A stretch of 14,330 nucleotides of DNA from Micavibrio sp. UBA7657. Lineage in GTDB: Bacteria; Pseudomonadota; Alphaproteobacteria; Micavibrionales; Micavibrionaceae. Shown in pieces: positions 1 through 6,084 of the stretch. Position numbers and translations under genes: made by a program. Below the pieces are notes generated by a model. The model was not told the DNA's origin. It saw only the letters and a program-made list of their open reading frames with translations, and made no database searches. The stretch's first letter is position 1, and each line of letters begins with the position of its first letter. The stretch is taken from NCBI GenBank assembly GCA_002483465.1, contig DLHX01000004.1, positions 1 to 14,330 on the forward strand, written 5' to 3'.

Positions 1-1
1 C

Positions 2-22
2 TCCTTTATAGGGGGCGGCTCA
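2..22. repeat. Left copy of a 21-bp terminal inverted repeat
   Basis: These 21 bases are the exact reverse complement of the last 21 bases of the window (14310-14330). The identity stops abruptly at base 23. The right copy lies in an open reading frame, where it encodes roughly SEPPPIK. The left copy carries an in-frame TAG (9-11) in the frame that otherwise stays open to base 62. A mobile-element end, a dispersed short repeat, or an assembly break at a shared repeat could each explain it. Confidence 0.8.
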
Positions 23-62
23 AATCCAGAAGCTGGAAACGCTGGAATTGGCGCTCAAATAA
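12..62 (+). CDS. Possible C-terminal tail of a truncated upstream gene
   Basis: Frame 3 reads GAAQIQKLETLELALK and then TAA at 60-62. The leucine/glutamate pattern is typical of a short C-terminal helix. The frame is blocked by TAG at 9-11, inside the terminal repeat, so if the tail is real its natural upstream sequence is not in this window. Frame 2 is also open to a stop at 65-67, reading SFIGGGSNPEAGNAGIGAQIR, and cannot be excluded. Too little remains to name a product. Confidence 0.2.
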   Translation, partial: GAAQIQKLETLELALK

Positions 63-85
63 GGTAAAATAGTAATGGGGGTTAT

Positions 86-493
86 ATGATTATATTCAAA
101 CTTATGGCCATTTTCATTTTTGTTCCACTTATAGGAGCAGTTATATCCGCCATTCCCGGTTCATTTGTTATCACCATTCTTTCTTCCACTGCAGAAAATC
201 CGCTTGAATGGTATTTTATGCTTGTCTTTGGTTTATTTGTTGTGACTCATGCTTTGATGTGGTTTGCCATGATCCCCGTGTATTTTTTTTACCGGGAGGG
301 CTTCAACATTTATCCTTATCTCATTCTTGGTTTAGCTTTTGGACTTATTTTTCCGCTTGGATTCAGTTTAGAGAAAGGTGCTGATTATGCAGAAGGTTTT
401 ATACCGTCTATTACTATCATAGGAATTCTGCACGGCTTGGTGGTCGCAGCGATTAGTTATTATATAATCAGAAAACGCTCCGCTGTTACTTAG
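86..493 (+). CDS. Small four-span membrane protein of unknown function
   Basis: A 135-residue, very hydrophobic protein. Four membrane segments can be seen at about residues 4-30, 42-68, 77-95 and 106-127. It has few charged residues, most of them between spans and in the basic C-terminus (IIRKRSAVT). The start ATG follows a weak GGGGG-type ribosome site, and a second ATG at 75 is out of frame. The gene is A+T-rich, like the following zeta-like gene and unlike the core of the window, which suggests recent acquisition or an island edge. No family is recognised. It could be a membrane partner of the toxin-like gene or an unrelated neighbour. Confidence 0.65.
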   Translation: MIIFKLMAIFIFVPLIGAVISAIPGSFVITILSSTAENPLEWYFMLVFGLFVVTHALMWFAMIPVYFFYREGFNIYPYLILGLAFGLIFPLGFSLEKGADYAEGFIPSITIIGILHGLVVAAISYYIIRKRSAVT

Positions 494-549
494 TTTTTGA
501 TGCTTTCTCCTGTCTTTCTTAATTGAATCTATTAGAGTAATCTGTTGCC

Positions 550-1146
550 ATGAATGCTTCTTCTCCAAAACTTATTATTTTTGCAGGCGCAAACGGTTCG
601 GGTAAAACCACTGCAGCGAAATATCTTCTTCCAAAATTAAAAGTGAAAGAATTCGTGAATGCAGATGAAATAGCCAAGGGACTTTCTCCCCTGAATGCGC
701 TTGAGCAAGGAATGGCGGCGGGACGATTAGTTTTAAAAAGAATTGATCAGTTTATAGAAGAGAAAAAGAGCTTTGCCGTAGAAACCACTCTTTCTGGTGG
801 AAACATAAAAAATCTGATCAAAAAAGCTGCCGCTTTAAATTACGAAATAGAAATGCATTACATTTTTTGCAGTGATCTTCGTATTAATGTGAAGCGCATA
901 AGCCAGAGAGTTAAAGAGGGCGGACATCATGTGCCTGCTGATGATGTAAAAAGACGATATTGGCGTAGTCTTAAGAACTTTTTTTCTTATATTAGACTTT
1001 GTGATACGATTATAATGTATGACACTACGGATGGCTCTGCCGAAGAGTTTTCCCGAACGGTCAATAAAAAAGCCTTTATGGTTTATAATAAAGTGCTATT
1101 TGACAGATTTGGTAAGAAAGTTATAGAAGCTCAGAATGAACATTGA
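550..1146 (+). CDS. Zeta-toxin-like P-loop ATPase/kinase
   Basis: A 198-residue P-loop protein of the zeta-toxin-like predicted ATPase group (COG4185 type). The Walker A motif is GANGSGKTT at residues 13-21. It is followed by the NADE motif (37-40), the FAVETTLSG segment (76-83), and a basic RISQRVKEGGHHVPADDVKRR lid-like stretch (about 117-136) that in zeta-type kinases contributes to phosphate transfer. Zeta toxins phosphorylate UDP-N-acetylglucosamine. Whether this chromosomal relative does so cannot be told from sequence. The length is close to that of the compact stand-alone family. There is no clear Shine-Dalgarno before the ATG. The 3' end overlaps a 59-codon reading frame by 11 nt, giving a two-gene toxin-antitoxin-like unit. 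Base composition is A+T-rich, consistent with horizontal transfer. Confidence 0.85.
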   Translation: MNASSPKLIIFAGANGSGKTTAAKYLLPKLKVKEFVNADEIAKGLSPLNALEQGMAAGRLVLKRIDQFIEEKKSFAVETTLSGGNIKNLIKKAAALNYEIEMHYIFCSDLRINVKRISQRVKEGGHHVPADDVKRRYWRSLKNFFSYIRLCDTIIMYDTTDGSAEEFSRTVNKKAFMVYNKVLFDRFGKKVIEAQNEH

Positions 1147-1315
1147 AACCGTCCCAGCAAAAGGTAAACCCAAAAACGTTTTAAAAGGCGCTATACAAGT
1201 CGCCATTAAAAATGCTGAACGTTACAGGACTTCTTTAATAGTAAAGGGCCGGGATGGGCGCATTCAATCGCTCAATCCCTCGCAAATGAAGCGGCGTTTG
1301 AAAAGTAAATCTTGA
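1136..1315 (+). CDS. 59-residue partner of the zeta-like ATPase (putative antitoxin)
   Basis: This 59-codon frame starts with ATG inside the end of the zeta-like gene (overlap 1136-1146, reading ATGAACATTGA) and ends with TGA at 1313-1315. The product is basic. A helical segment, VLKGAIQVAIKNAERYRTS, is followed by LIVKGRDGRIQSLNP. I recall small proteins of the pattern A-x-x-x-A-x-x-x-H/Y-R-x-x-G...V-x-x-DG-x-[IV]-x-x-L-x-P next to COG4185 genes, and they are often taken as the cognate antitoxin. The overlap implies translational coupling. It is too short for default ORF thresholds. A role in neutralising the ATPase is inference. It could instead be a structural or substrate partner. Confidence 0.7.
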   Translation: MNIETVPAKGKPKNVLKGAIQVAIKNAERYRTSLIVKGRDGRIQSLNPSQMKRRLKSKS

Positions 1316-1340
1316 TTTATTAGGACTAAAATCCTACAAT
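1312..1340 (+). promoter_or_regulatory. Possible sigma-70-type promoter before the DUF486 gene
   Basis: TTGATT (1312-1317), a 17-bp spacer and TACAAT (1335-1340) fit a vegetative promoter with four of six and five of six consensus matches. A start near 1347 would leave a leader of about 220 nt before the gene at 1568. The -10 region sits beside a short TAGGA/TCCTA inverted repeat (1321-1325, 1332-1336). The gap 1316-1567 holds nothing else I can support as a gene. Confidence 0.35.
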
Positions 1341-1567
1341 CTCCCCATGATGAAAACTGTCTCCCCACCTTGCCGGGGGCGCCGCCGCGATATTGGCGGG
1401 AGGCCTGTCGTGCGTTTTTATGATGAGAGCAAGCAGGGGATGCTTTCACCCTTGGCCCCTCCCTCCAAAAGCGCCGAAGTGAAACCGGATAACTCCGCCG
1501 ATTCAGCGCCTTGCGATTTTCGCCCGCCCGTCCCTCGGCTATACTCGTGCCTGTAAGGACTTACCCG

Positions 1568-1927
1568 ATGCCCCCCATCCCCGCTTCACTCGTCCCGGTT
1601 TTCACGATCCTGATGCTCGCCGCGTCGAATGTGTTCATGACCTTCGCGTGGTACGGCCATCTGAAATACAAGGCCGCGCCGCTGGTCGCCGTGATTTTCA
1701 TCGCGTGGGGCATCGCATTTTTCGAATATTGCCTGCAGGTCCCGGCCAACCGCTATGGCCACAGCGTCTTCAACGCCGCGCAGCTCAAAACGATGCAGGA
1801 AATCATTACACTCGTGGTTTTCGTGGTGTTTTCGGTCTATTGGCTGGGCGAGCCGGTGCGCTGGAACCATCTTGTCGGCTTTGGCTTGATTGTCCTCGCG
1901 GCCTTCTTTATTTTCAAGAAATGGTAG
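1568..1927 (+). CDS. DUF486 family inner-membrane protein
   Basis: A 119-residue DUF486/COG3169 protein, recognised from family-specific strings such as NVFMTFAWYGHLKYK (about 21-35), WGIAFFEYCLQVPANR (about 47-62), QLKTMQEIITLVVFVVFS (about 72-89) and a final LVGFGLIVLAAFFIFKKW. It has four predicted membrane spans, a size and topology that resemble small multidrug-resistance transporters. The transported substrate, if any, is unknown. The start at 1568 is chosen over a possible TTG at 1511. AAGGA at 1555-1559 lies 8 nt upstream, and 119 residues is the usual family length, whereas the longer form adds an arginine/proline-rich non-family extension. The gene ends 8 nt before the next, so the two probably share a transcript. 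Confidence 0.93.
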   Translation: MPPIPASLVPVFTILMLAASNVFMTFAWYGHLKYKAAPLVAVIFIAWGIAFFEYCLQVPANRYGHSVFNAAQLKTMQEIITLVVFVVFSVYWLGEPVRWNHLVGFGLIVLAAFFIFKKW

Positions 1928-1935
1928 GGAATTTG

Positions 1936-2607
1936 ATGATACGGCGTTTTCTGATGACTGCTTCGGTTTTGTGTCTCGCGTTGCCTGCGTTTGCGCCAGC
2001 CTTCGCACAGGACGAGGGCGCGATTACCGTCATCCAGGATGACGGCACCAAGGTTACGGTGCCGATTGAAGGCGTCGATCCCGTGCTGCCCGGTGAGATG
2101 GACGCGCCGCCGCAGGCTGCCGCGCCGGTTCCCCCGGCTGAAAAACCGTTGATCGTGCCCGAGGTCGAGACGCGTTTTGTCGATCCGATTGTCGAGCAGC
2201 CTGCGCGCGCCGTTCATGAGGAAGCGCCCGCGCCGAAATCCTCCGCCAAGAAACCAAACCATCCGAAGCCGCCACGCGTGCCGATGCAAAAAGCGGTCAA
2301 GCAATCGCTGCCGCCGGGTACGGAAATCAGCGAACGCCAGGCGACCTCGATTGCGATGGATGCTGCGCCGGCCAGCAGCGGTTTCACGTCCTCGCGCCAG
2401 ACTTACCAGGGCAAGCCCGTTTATGTTGTAACGTTCAAGACCGACGAGGGGCCTTATGATGTGCTGGTTGATGCGGCCAGCGGCGAAGTTGTCGTCAGCG
2501 CCTATGTCGAGACGCATGCGCAAAAGCCGACCGCGCCGGGGCATTTGCCGGCCGACTGGGAACCATATAACCCGCAGCCCATTGGCAAGCCTAAGGCTGC
2601 ACCATAA
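1936..2607 (+). CDS. Secreted protein with C-terminal PepSY-like domain
   Basis: A 223-residue exported protein. Residues 1-24 form a Sec signal (MIRRFLMT start, hydrophobic core, AFA before QDEG). A proline/alanine-rich, probably disordered linker follows (about 50-125). The C-terminal domain (about 130-188) runs from ISERQATSIAMDA through YQGKPVYVVTFKTDEGPYDVLVD to ASGEVV, which has the PepSY pattern: a helix, then strands ending in D-x-x-[ST]-G-x-V. PepSY domains are periplasmic and often inhibit or modulate peptidases or cell-wall enzymes. The target here is unknown. The start at 1936 is supported by AGGGA at 1926-1930. A much longer reading of this frame would run back through the DUF486 gene out of register and is rejected. 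Confidence 0.8.
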   Translation: MIRRFLMTASVLCLALPAFAPAFAQDEGAITVIQDDGTKVTVPIEGVDPVLPGEMDAPPQAAAPVPPAEKPLIVPEVETRFVDPIVEQPARAVHEEAPAPKSSAKKPNHPKPPRVPMQKAVKQSLPPGTEISERQATSIAMDAAPASSGFTSSRQTYQGKPVYVVTFKTDEGPYDVLVDAASGEVVVSAYVETHAQKPTAPGHLPADWEPYNPQPIGKPKAAP

Positions 2608-2634
2608 TTATTACTGAACGAACAGGAGACTAAA

Positions 2635-2793
2635 ATGACTGACACACCACAAAAGAACCAGAACCTTGTTATCGCGCTTATTGTCGTGCTGGCGCTGGCC
2701 GCCGGCTATTACTTCTACGAGCAGAATAACAAGGAAACCGTGCTCGACGTGAATATCGGCGGCAAGCAGATTAAAGCCGAGATCGAACGTTAA
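2635..2793 (+). CDS. 52-residue single-span membrane protein
   Basis: A short frame preceded by an excellent AGGAG (2624-2628) 6 nt before ATG. The protein starts with a polar segment (MTDTPQKNQN), then one membrane span LVIALIVVLALAAGYYFY (about 11-28). It ends in a hydrophilic tail with VLDVNIGGKQIKAEIER. The N-terminus probably stays cytoplasmic with the tail in the periplasm. It lies 27 nt after the PepSY gene and so probably shares its transcript. The tail, with its DVNIGGKQIKAEI strand-turn-strand look, recurs in small proteobacterial membrane proteins of unknown function. I assign no role. Confidence 0.8.
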   Translation: MTDTPQKNQNLVIALIVVLALAAGYYFYEQNNKETVLDVNIGGKQIKAEIER

Positions 2794-2890
2794 GGTCCTT
2801 TAACCTTCTTCATAATTCCCCATGTTTTCGTGCTTTTTTGAGTGCGGAGGCGCATTTTTCCGGGCTTTTAACAATATTTTAAGCCGCCGG

Positions 2891-2912
2891 GCGTATAACT
2901 AAGCTTATACGC
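2891..2912. repeat. Inverted repeat GCGTATAA/TTATACGC
   Basis: A perfect 8-bp inverted repeat with a 6-base centre (CTAAGC) sits about 55 nt before the lipoprotein start at 2967. There is no T-tract, so it is not an obvious terminator. One arm contains TATAAC, which could serve as a -10 element, so an operator overlapping a promoter is possible but unproven. Confidence 0.5.
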
Positions 2913-2966
2913 TGCGTCTCTCGCTGAAAAAGCCAACAATTAAACGAAAATTTTATAGGTGGAATT

Positions 2967-3425
2967 ATGGGAGCTGCGAAACTTCATCTGTGCGCTTTTA
3001 CCGCACGCGAAACAATTACGGCGATGATGCTCGCCGCGTTATTCCTTGTCACAGGTTGCAGCTCATCTGCGGATGACTTCACGCCGAATGCCGCGCTCGC
3101 GCCGCCTCCGCCTTTCATGGCTAGTGTCCAGTCTTACGGTCCTCCTGTTCCGGCGGAAATCGCCATGGTGCAGATGATGAATACGATCATGCCTGCTGCA
3201 GGCGATGGATTTCCCGGTGCCGAACTTCCTTCGATGCCTAACCGGAAATGTATGGTAAGCTCCGGCTACACGGCTGATGATGGCCGCGTCGGTGTTGGCT
3301 TCGGCGGCCCCGCTGGCCATGATACGGAGCACGGATTCGCGAATCTTTACTCCGGTGGCCAAATGACGGTGCAATTCACTTTTGCCCTGCCGTCGCCGGT
3401 GAAGAAAAGCTTCTCCTGCCGGTAG
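2967..3425 (+). CDS. Lipoprotein A of a tandem paralogous pair
   Basis: A 152-residue predicted lipoprotein. A hydrophobic signal (about 17-30) ends in the lipobox LVTGC, lipidated on C31. The mature start is serine-rich and leads into ALAPPPPF at 43-50. The C-terminal domain is bracketed by C95 (RKC) and C151 (FSCR, the penultimate residue), with a GG motif and QFTFAL near the end. The next gene shows the same plan: lipobox, ALAPPPP at the same residue numbers, and two cysteines almost equally spaced with QYTLRL before the second. A disulfide joining the bracketing cysteines in the periplasm is inference. AGGTGGA at 2957-2963 supports the start. No named family is recognised. Confidence 0.8.
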   Translation: MGAAKLHLCAFTARETITAMMLAALFLVTGCSSSADDFTPNAALAPPPPFMASVQSYGPPVPAEIAMVQMMNTIMPAAGDGFPGAELPSMPNRKCMVSSGYTADDGRVGVGFGGPAGHDTEHGFANLYSGGQMTVQFTFALPSPVKKSFSCR

Positions 3426-3493
3426 TTTCAACCTCCTGAATCTGTTCCTATTTTAGCTTAATTTTCGGTTGCGTCCTGCTGCGCCGCACCCCT

Positions 3494-3518
3494 GAAAGTG
3501 GCTCTGGCAGCCACTTTC
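3494..3518 (+). promoter_or_regulatory. Strong hairpin just upstream of lipoprotein B
   Basis: GAAAGTGGCT (3494-3503), loop CTGGC, AGCCACTTTC (3509-3518): a perfect 10-bp stem with a 5-base loop. It ends 16 nt before the ATG at 3535. No run of T follows, so a classical intrinsic terminator is unlikely. It could attenuate, stabilise a processed end between the two lipoprotein messages, or limit ribosome access to a weak initiation site. Confidence 0.6.
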
Positions 3519-3534
3519 GTGGTACTCTTGAGAT

Positions 3535-4167
3535 ATGAGAGTGTGTGTGGTGAAAAGAGGATATTTCATCGCGCCTGGCCAAAAACGTATAAACCCCGTT
3601 TTTCTTGCAGCAATCGCGCTGGCCATGGCAGGCTGCGCTCACTCTGATGAATCCCAAACCGCTCTTGCACCGCCGCCGCCGACATTTGACGTGTCCGTAG
3701 CGCATGCAACATTCGAGCCGCAGCCGCTCCGCACGTTCAGCGGCCAGCCGATCCCGTTCCCCTCGCATATCAAACTGAGCGAAGGCGTCACGCCGGTCGA
3801 GGACAGTTATTACGGCGGCACGAAAGCTTCGCTGAAAACCGAGCAAAGCAGCAAGAAATGCAGCATCAAGGACCGCATCGACCGGGACGACCTGATTGCC
3901 TATCAATGGGGCGGCCGCAACCGTCTGGGGCTTGATGTCGACGGCATCAATATGCGCAGCACCGAACTTGAAGGCTTCAAGCTGCAATACACGCTGCGCC
4001 TGCAGGCCCATAAAACCCGCAAGGAAAAATGCCGTTATGAATCGGGCTGGCAGGGCATGATCGGCTCCGGCTATAACGAGATGTTCCTCCGCCAGGAGGA
4101 CACGATCTGGATGCAGATCGACAAGATCAAGAACGACGCCGAAGACGCCGTCGACAAGCTGTTCTAA
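3535..4167 (+). CDS. Lipoprotein B of a tandem paralogous pair
   Basis: A 210-residue predicted lipoprotein. The N-region is long and basic (MRVCVVKRGYF...KR), then a hydrophobic stretch PVFLAAIALAMAGC with the lipidated cysteine at 34. ALAPPPPTF occupies 43-51. A middle segment absent from lipoprotein A (about 56-105) precedes the shared domain: C109, a WGGR turn (125-128), QYTLRL (151-156) and C166 followed by R. About 43 further residues extend to VDKLF. The separation of the bracketing cysteines (56 residues between) is nearly the same as in lipoprotein A (55). No clear ribosome site precedes 3535. In-frame GTG codons at 3541, 3547 and 3550 are alternatives that would trim the basic leader. 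No named family is recognised. Confidence 0.78.
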   Translation: MRVCVVKRGYFIAPGQKRINPVFLAAIALAMAGCAHSDESQTALAPPPPTFDVSVAHATFEPQPLRTFSGQPIPFPSHIKLSEGVTPVEDSYYGGTKASLKTEQSSKKCSIKDRIDRDDLIAYQWGGRNRLGLDVDGINMRSTELEGFKLQYTLRLQAHKTRKEKCRYESGWQGMIGSGYNEMFLRQEDTIWMQIDKIKNDAEDAVDKLF

Positions 4168-4237
4168 TCCCGCAGATACCCCTACAGGAACTTTTCCCAT
4201 TGCTGCCCGTTTGACCTTACAAGCAGCGAGGAAAACC

Positions 4238-4609
4238 ATGAATTGCAGAGTTCTCATAGCCAGTTTTATTTGTGCGGCCTGCCTGACGCCGGTTGCGGTC
4301 GAGGCACGGGACAGCACGCTCGTGCTCGATAACAATAACAACAACATTATTTCCGGCACCATCACGCGCATCGATGGGGATAGCGTGTTCGTCGATTATT
4401 CGGGCCGCGAAATTGAAATCGATATGGATGGCATTGATATCGAAGACGGCAGCATTAACGATTTTTTTGCGCCGGGCATGACGATCAGTGCCAAGGGTTC
4501 GTTTGATGATGACGGGCATACGCCGGTTCTGGATGCGCGGGAAGTTGTGCGCGCTGACGGTGCCACAGATTCCATGACGGGTGCGATTTTACTGGAAGAC
4601 AACGACTAA
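4238..4609 (+). CDS. Secreted small acidic protein, possible OB-fold/DUF5666-like
   Basis: A 123-residue protein with a Sec signal (MNCRVLIASFICAACL...VEA, cleavage near 22-25). The mature part is an acidic, strand-rich domain. ISGTITRIDGDSVFVDYSGREIEIDMDGI, then FAPGMTISAKGSFDDDGHTPVLDAREVV, resemble the 'G-x-I-x-x-I-x-G-x-x-x-[VL]' strands of small periplasmic OB-like or DUF5666-type domains. That match is by pattern only. GAGGA at 4228-4232 lies 5 nt before ATG 4238, so I prefer this start to an in-frame TTG at 4211. The acidic DMDGIDIEDGS stretch might bind cations, but this is speculative. It lies in the same-strand run of exported proteins and is followed closely by a small membrane protein gene. 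Confidence 0.75.
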   Translation: MNCRVLIASFICAACLTPVAVEARDSTLVLDNNNNNIISGTITRIDGDSVFVDYSGREIEIDMDGIDIEDGSINDFFAPGMTISAKGSFDDDGHTPVLDAREVVRADGATDSMTGAILLEDND

Positions 4610-4636
4610 AAAAACTTTTGAACAGGAAGGCCGAAG

Positions 4637-4807
4637 ATGGACGCAATTCATATGCAGGTATGGGGAATCCTCATTCTTTACTGTGTAATACTCGCATGGT
4701 TATCCGTGCCGTTTGTCACAACGGATAAGGACGTACTGCGCCGCCAGGTGTTGTTCATTGAAAATCTGGAGCAGCAGATCGTCGCCGAAAGCAGCACGGT
4801 TCAGTAA
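4637..4807 (+). CDS. 56-residue single-span membrane protein
   Basis: A short frame with a strong AGGAAGG ribosome site (4624-4630). Residues about 7-27 (QVWGILILYCVILAWLSVPFV) form one membrane span. The C-terminal part (DVLRRQVLFIENLEQQIVAESS) is a charged amphipathic helix able to form a coiled coil. The TAA stop (4805-4807) directly abuts the last base of the convergent hydrolase gene (4808), with no gap. The transcript's terminator lies inside that gene. The protein resembles many orphan small inner-membrane proteins. No function is assigned. Confidence 0.75.
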   Translation: MDAIHMQVWGILILYCVILAWLSVPFVTTDKDVLRRQVLFIENLEQQIVAESSTVQ

Positions 4808-5590
4808 TCAGTTCGCGAAGATTTCCTTGAGGAAATCCAGCGTAGCCGACCATGAGCGATGGTCGGCTTTTTCGTTATAAGCCACGCCCTTGGACGGATC
4901 GTTGCCTGCTTCTTTTTCCGTGAAGGAATGAACGGCGTGCGCGTATTTCGTGACCATCCAGTCGGCGTCTGCCGTATTCATTTCATCGATAAAGCCGCGC
5001 ACTTCCTCGGGTGGCACCATGGGATCGTCGGCACCGTGGTGGACCTGAACGGAGGCCTTGATCACGCCGGGTTCTTTTACGGGGGCGGGTGTAGCCAATG
5101 CGCCGTGGAAGCTGACCGCGCCGTCGATGTCGGCGCCCGAGCGCGCAAGTTCCAGCGCCATCGTGCCGCCGAAGCAATAACCCATCACGGCTATTTTCGA
5201 GGCGTCAATGCCGGGACGTGCTTTTGCGAAATCGAGTGCGGCGGTGATGCGTTTGCGGGCGAGGGCTGAGTCTCTTTTATATTTCGTGGCTTCTTTGCCG
5301 GCTTCGTCGTTGTTCGCGGGGCGGATGCCCTTGCCGTACATATCGACTGCGAAGGCGTTGTAGCAATCGGCGGCGAGCATATCGGCGCGGCCTTTTTCAT
5401 AGGCACCGAGACCATGCCACTGGTGGACGATCAAGACAACGGGAGCAGGGGCGCCTTCCTTGCAGGTGCTGGCGGCCCAATAGCCTTCCAGCTCGACGTC
5501 GCCGTCTTTATAAACGACCGCTTCGCCCGCGTGCGCGGTGAAAGGCGTCAGCAGGAACGCAGCGGCAAGGATATAAAATATCGGTTTCAT
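4808..5590 (-). CDS. Exported dienelactone-hydrolase family alpha/beta hydrolase
   Basis: A 260-residue protein with a Sec signal (MKPIFYILAAAFLLTPFTAHA, cleaved about residue 21). It is followed by a DLH-type alpha/beta-hydrolase fold. The nucleophile elbow is GYCFGG with C139, giving the cysteine nucleophile typical of DLH rather than serine. The acid is probably D189 (HHGADDPMVP) and the base H221 (HAVHSFT). The oxyanion-side HQWHG motif is at 56-60. Family members hydrolyse dienelactones or various esters. Export to the periplasm points to a general esterase rather than chlorocatechol catabolism, and no catabolic genes are nearby. GGAGAG upstream supports the start. The last codons contain the terminator of the opposite-strand operon, and the stop codon abuts the convergent gene's stop. 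Confidence 0.9.
   Translation of the reverse strand: MKPIFYILAAAFLLTPFTAHAGEAVVYKDGDVELEGYWAASTCKEGAPAPVVLIVHQWHGLGAYEKGRADMLAADCYNAFAVDMYGKGIRPANNDEAGKEATKYKRDSALARKRITAALDFAKARPGIDASKIAVMGYCFGGTMALELARSGADIDGAVSFHGALATPAPVKEPGVIKASVQVHHGADDPMVPPEEVRGFIDEMNTADADWMVTKYAHAVHSFTEKEAGNDPSKGVAYNEKADHRSWSATLDFLKEIFAN
4844..4872 (+). terminator. Rho-independent terminator inside a convergent gene
   Basis: AGCCGACCAT (4844-4853), loop GAGCG, ATGGTCGGCT (4859-4868): a perfect 10-bp G+C-rich stem running into five T (4868-4872) on the plus strand. It is oriented to end the transcript of the 4637-4807 gene and its upstream run. It lies wholly within the coding region of the minus-strand hydrolase, where it encodes the ADHRSWSAT segment. 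Read on the minus strand the hairpin has no downstream T-tract, so it should not stop that gene. Confidence 0.85.
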
Positions 5591-5715
5591 TTGGCTCTCC
5601 AGTTGTTCGGACCGGTTTAAGTTAGGGCGGCGGGGCCTGTGCGTAAAGGCCTAATCACCCCATGGATTAATAAAGCTTGTATGTGTAAAATAGAGGTCAG
5701 ACCCGGGGGGAAGGC

Positions 5716-6078
5716 ATGCAGCATCTTTTTCTAAGCGCACTCAGATGGTACATCGTTGTCGCATTCGTGATTGCGGGCATAGGCACGCTTCAGCTTGCAG
5801 ATACCAGCGGCTCGATCAAGCCGGTGTTTCCGGGGCTTGTCTGCCTCGGCGGCGCCTTCGTGCTCGGCACGGCGTGGAAAGATCTGCGGCGTAAAATCAT
5901 GTTCATCACTATTGTGCTTGTCGCGGCTCTTGCTTTCGCGGCGCAATATATGAGCTCGATTATTTTTGTCCTGACCGGCACGGCCATGGAGCTGAATTAT
6001 TTCTTCGGCTGGGCTTTGCTGACGCTGGCTGTCGGTTTCCCGGTGATGATGCTGGTCTTCCGCAAATACGGCGATTAA
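5716..6078 (+). CDS. Small four-span membrane protein of unknown function
   Basis: A 120-residue hydrophobic protein. Spans lie at about residues 10-27, 38-52 (shorter), 62-88 (two close helices or one long one) and 93-114, with a basic DLRRK loop at about 56-60 and a charged end (FRKYGD). GGAAGG precedes the ATG at 5716. It is 6 nt upstream of the rlmJ-like gene, so the two are probably co-transcribed. The 125-nt divergent gap to the hydrolase contains a possible -10 (TAAAAT, 5683-5688) with a poor -35. No family is recognised. Confidence 0.72.
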   Translation: MQHLFLSALRWYIVVAFVIAGIGTLQLADTSGSIKPVFPGLVCLGGAFVLGTAWKDLRRKIMFITIVLVAALAFAAQYMSSIIFVLTGTAMELNYFFGWALLTLAVGFPVMMLVFRKYGD

Positions 6079-6084
6079 GCCCGC

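Noticed and set aside
1347..1556. 69-codon frame before the DUF486 gene
   Set aside because: Proline/arginine-rich product with no domain and no ribosome site. It appears to be untranslated leader.
1648..1935. Upstream extension of the PepSY gene into the DUF486 gene
   Set aside because: The extension is the DUF486 gene read in another frame. A ribosome site and signal peptide place the start at 1936.
1837..2544. Minus-strand frame of 235 codons opposite the PepSY gene
   Set aside because: Arginine-rich shadow of a G+C-rich gene. The plus-strand signal peptide and PepSY-like pattern explain the region.
2794..2815. AAGGT/ACCTT near-hairpin after the 52-residue gene as a terminator
   Set aside because: The stem is only 5 bp, A+T-rich and without a T-run, too weak to call.
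3448..4371. Long minus-strand frame (307 codons) opposite lipoprotein B
   Set aside because: It is antisense to a gene with signal peptide, lipobox and paralogue support. Its product is low-complexity shadow sequence with no ribosome site and no domain.
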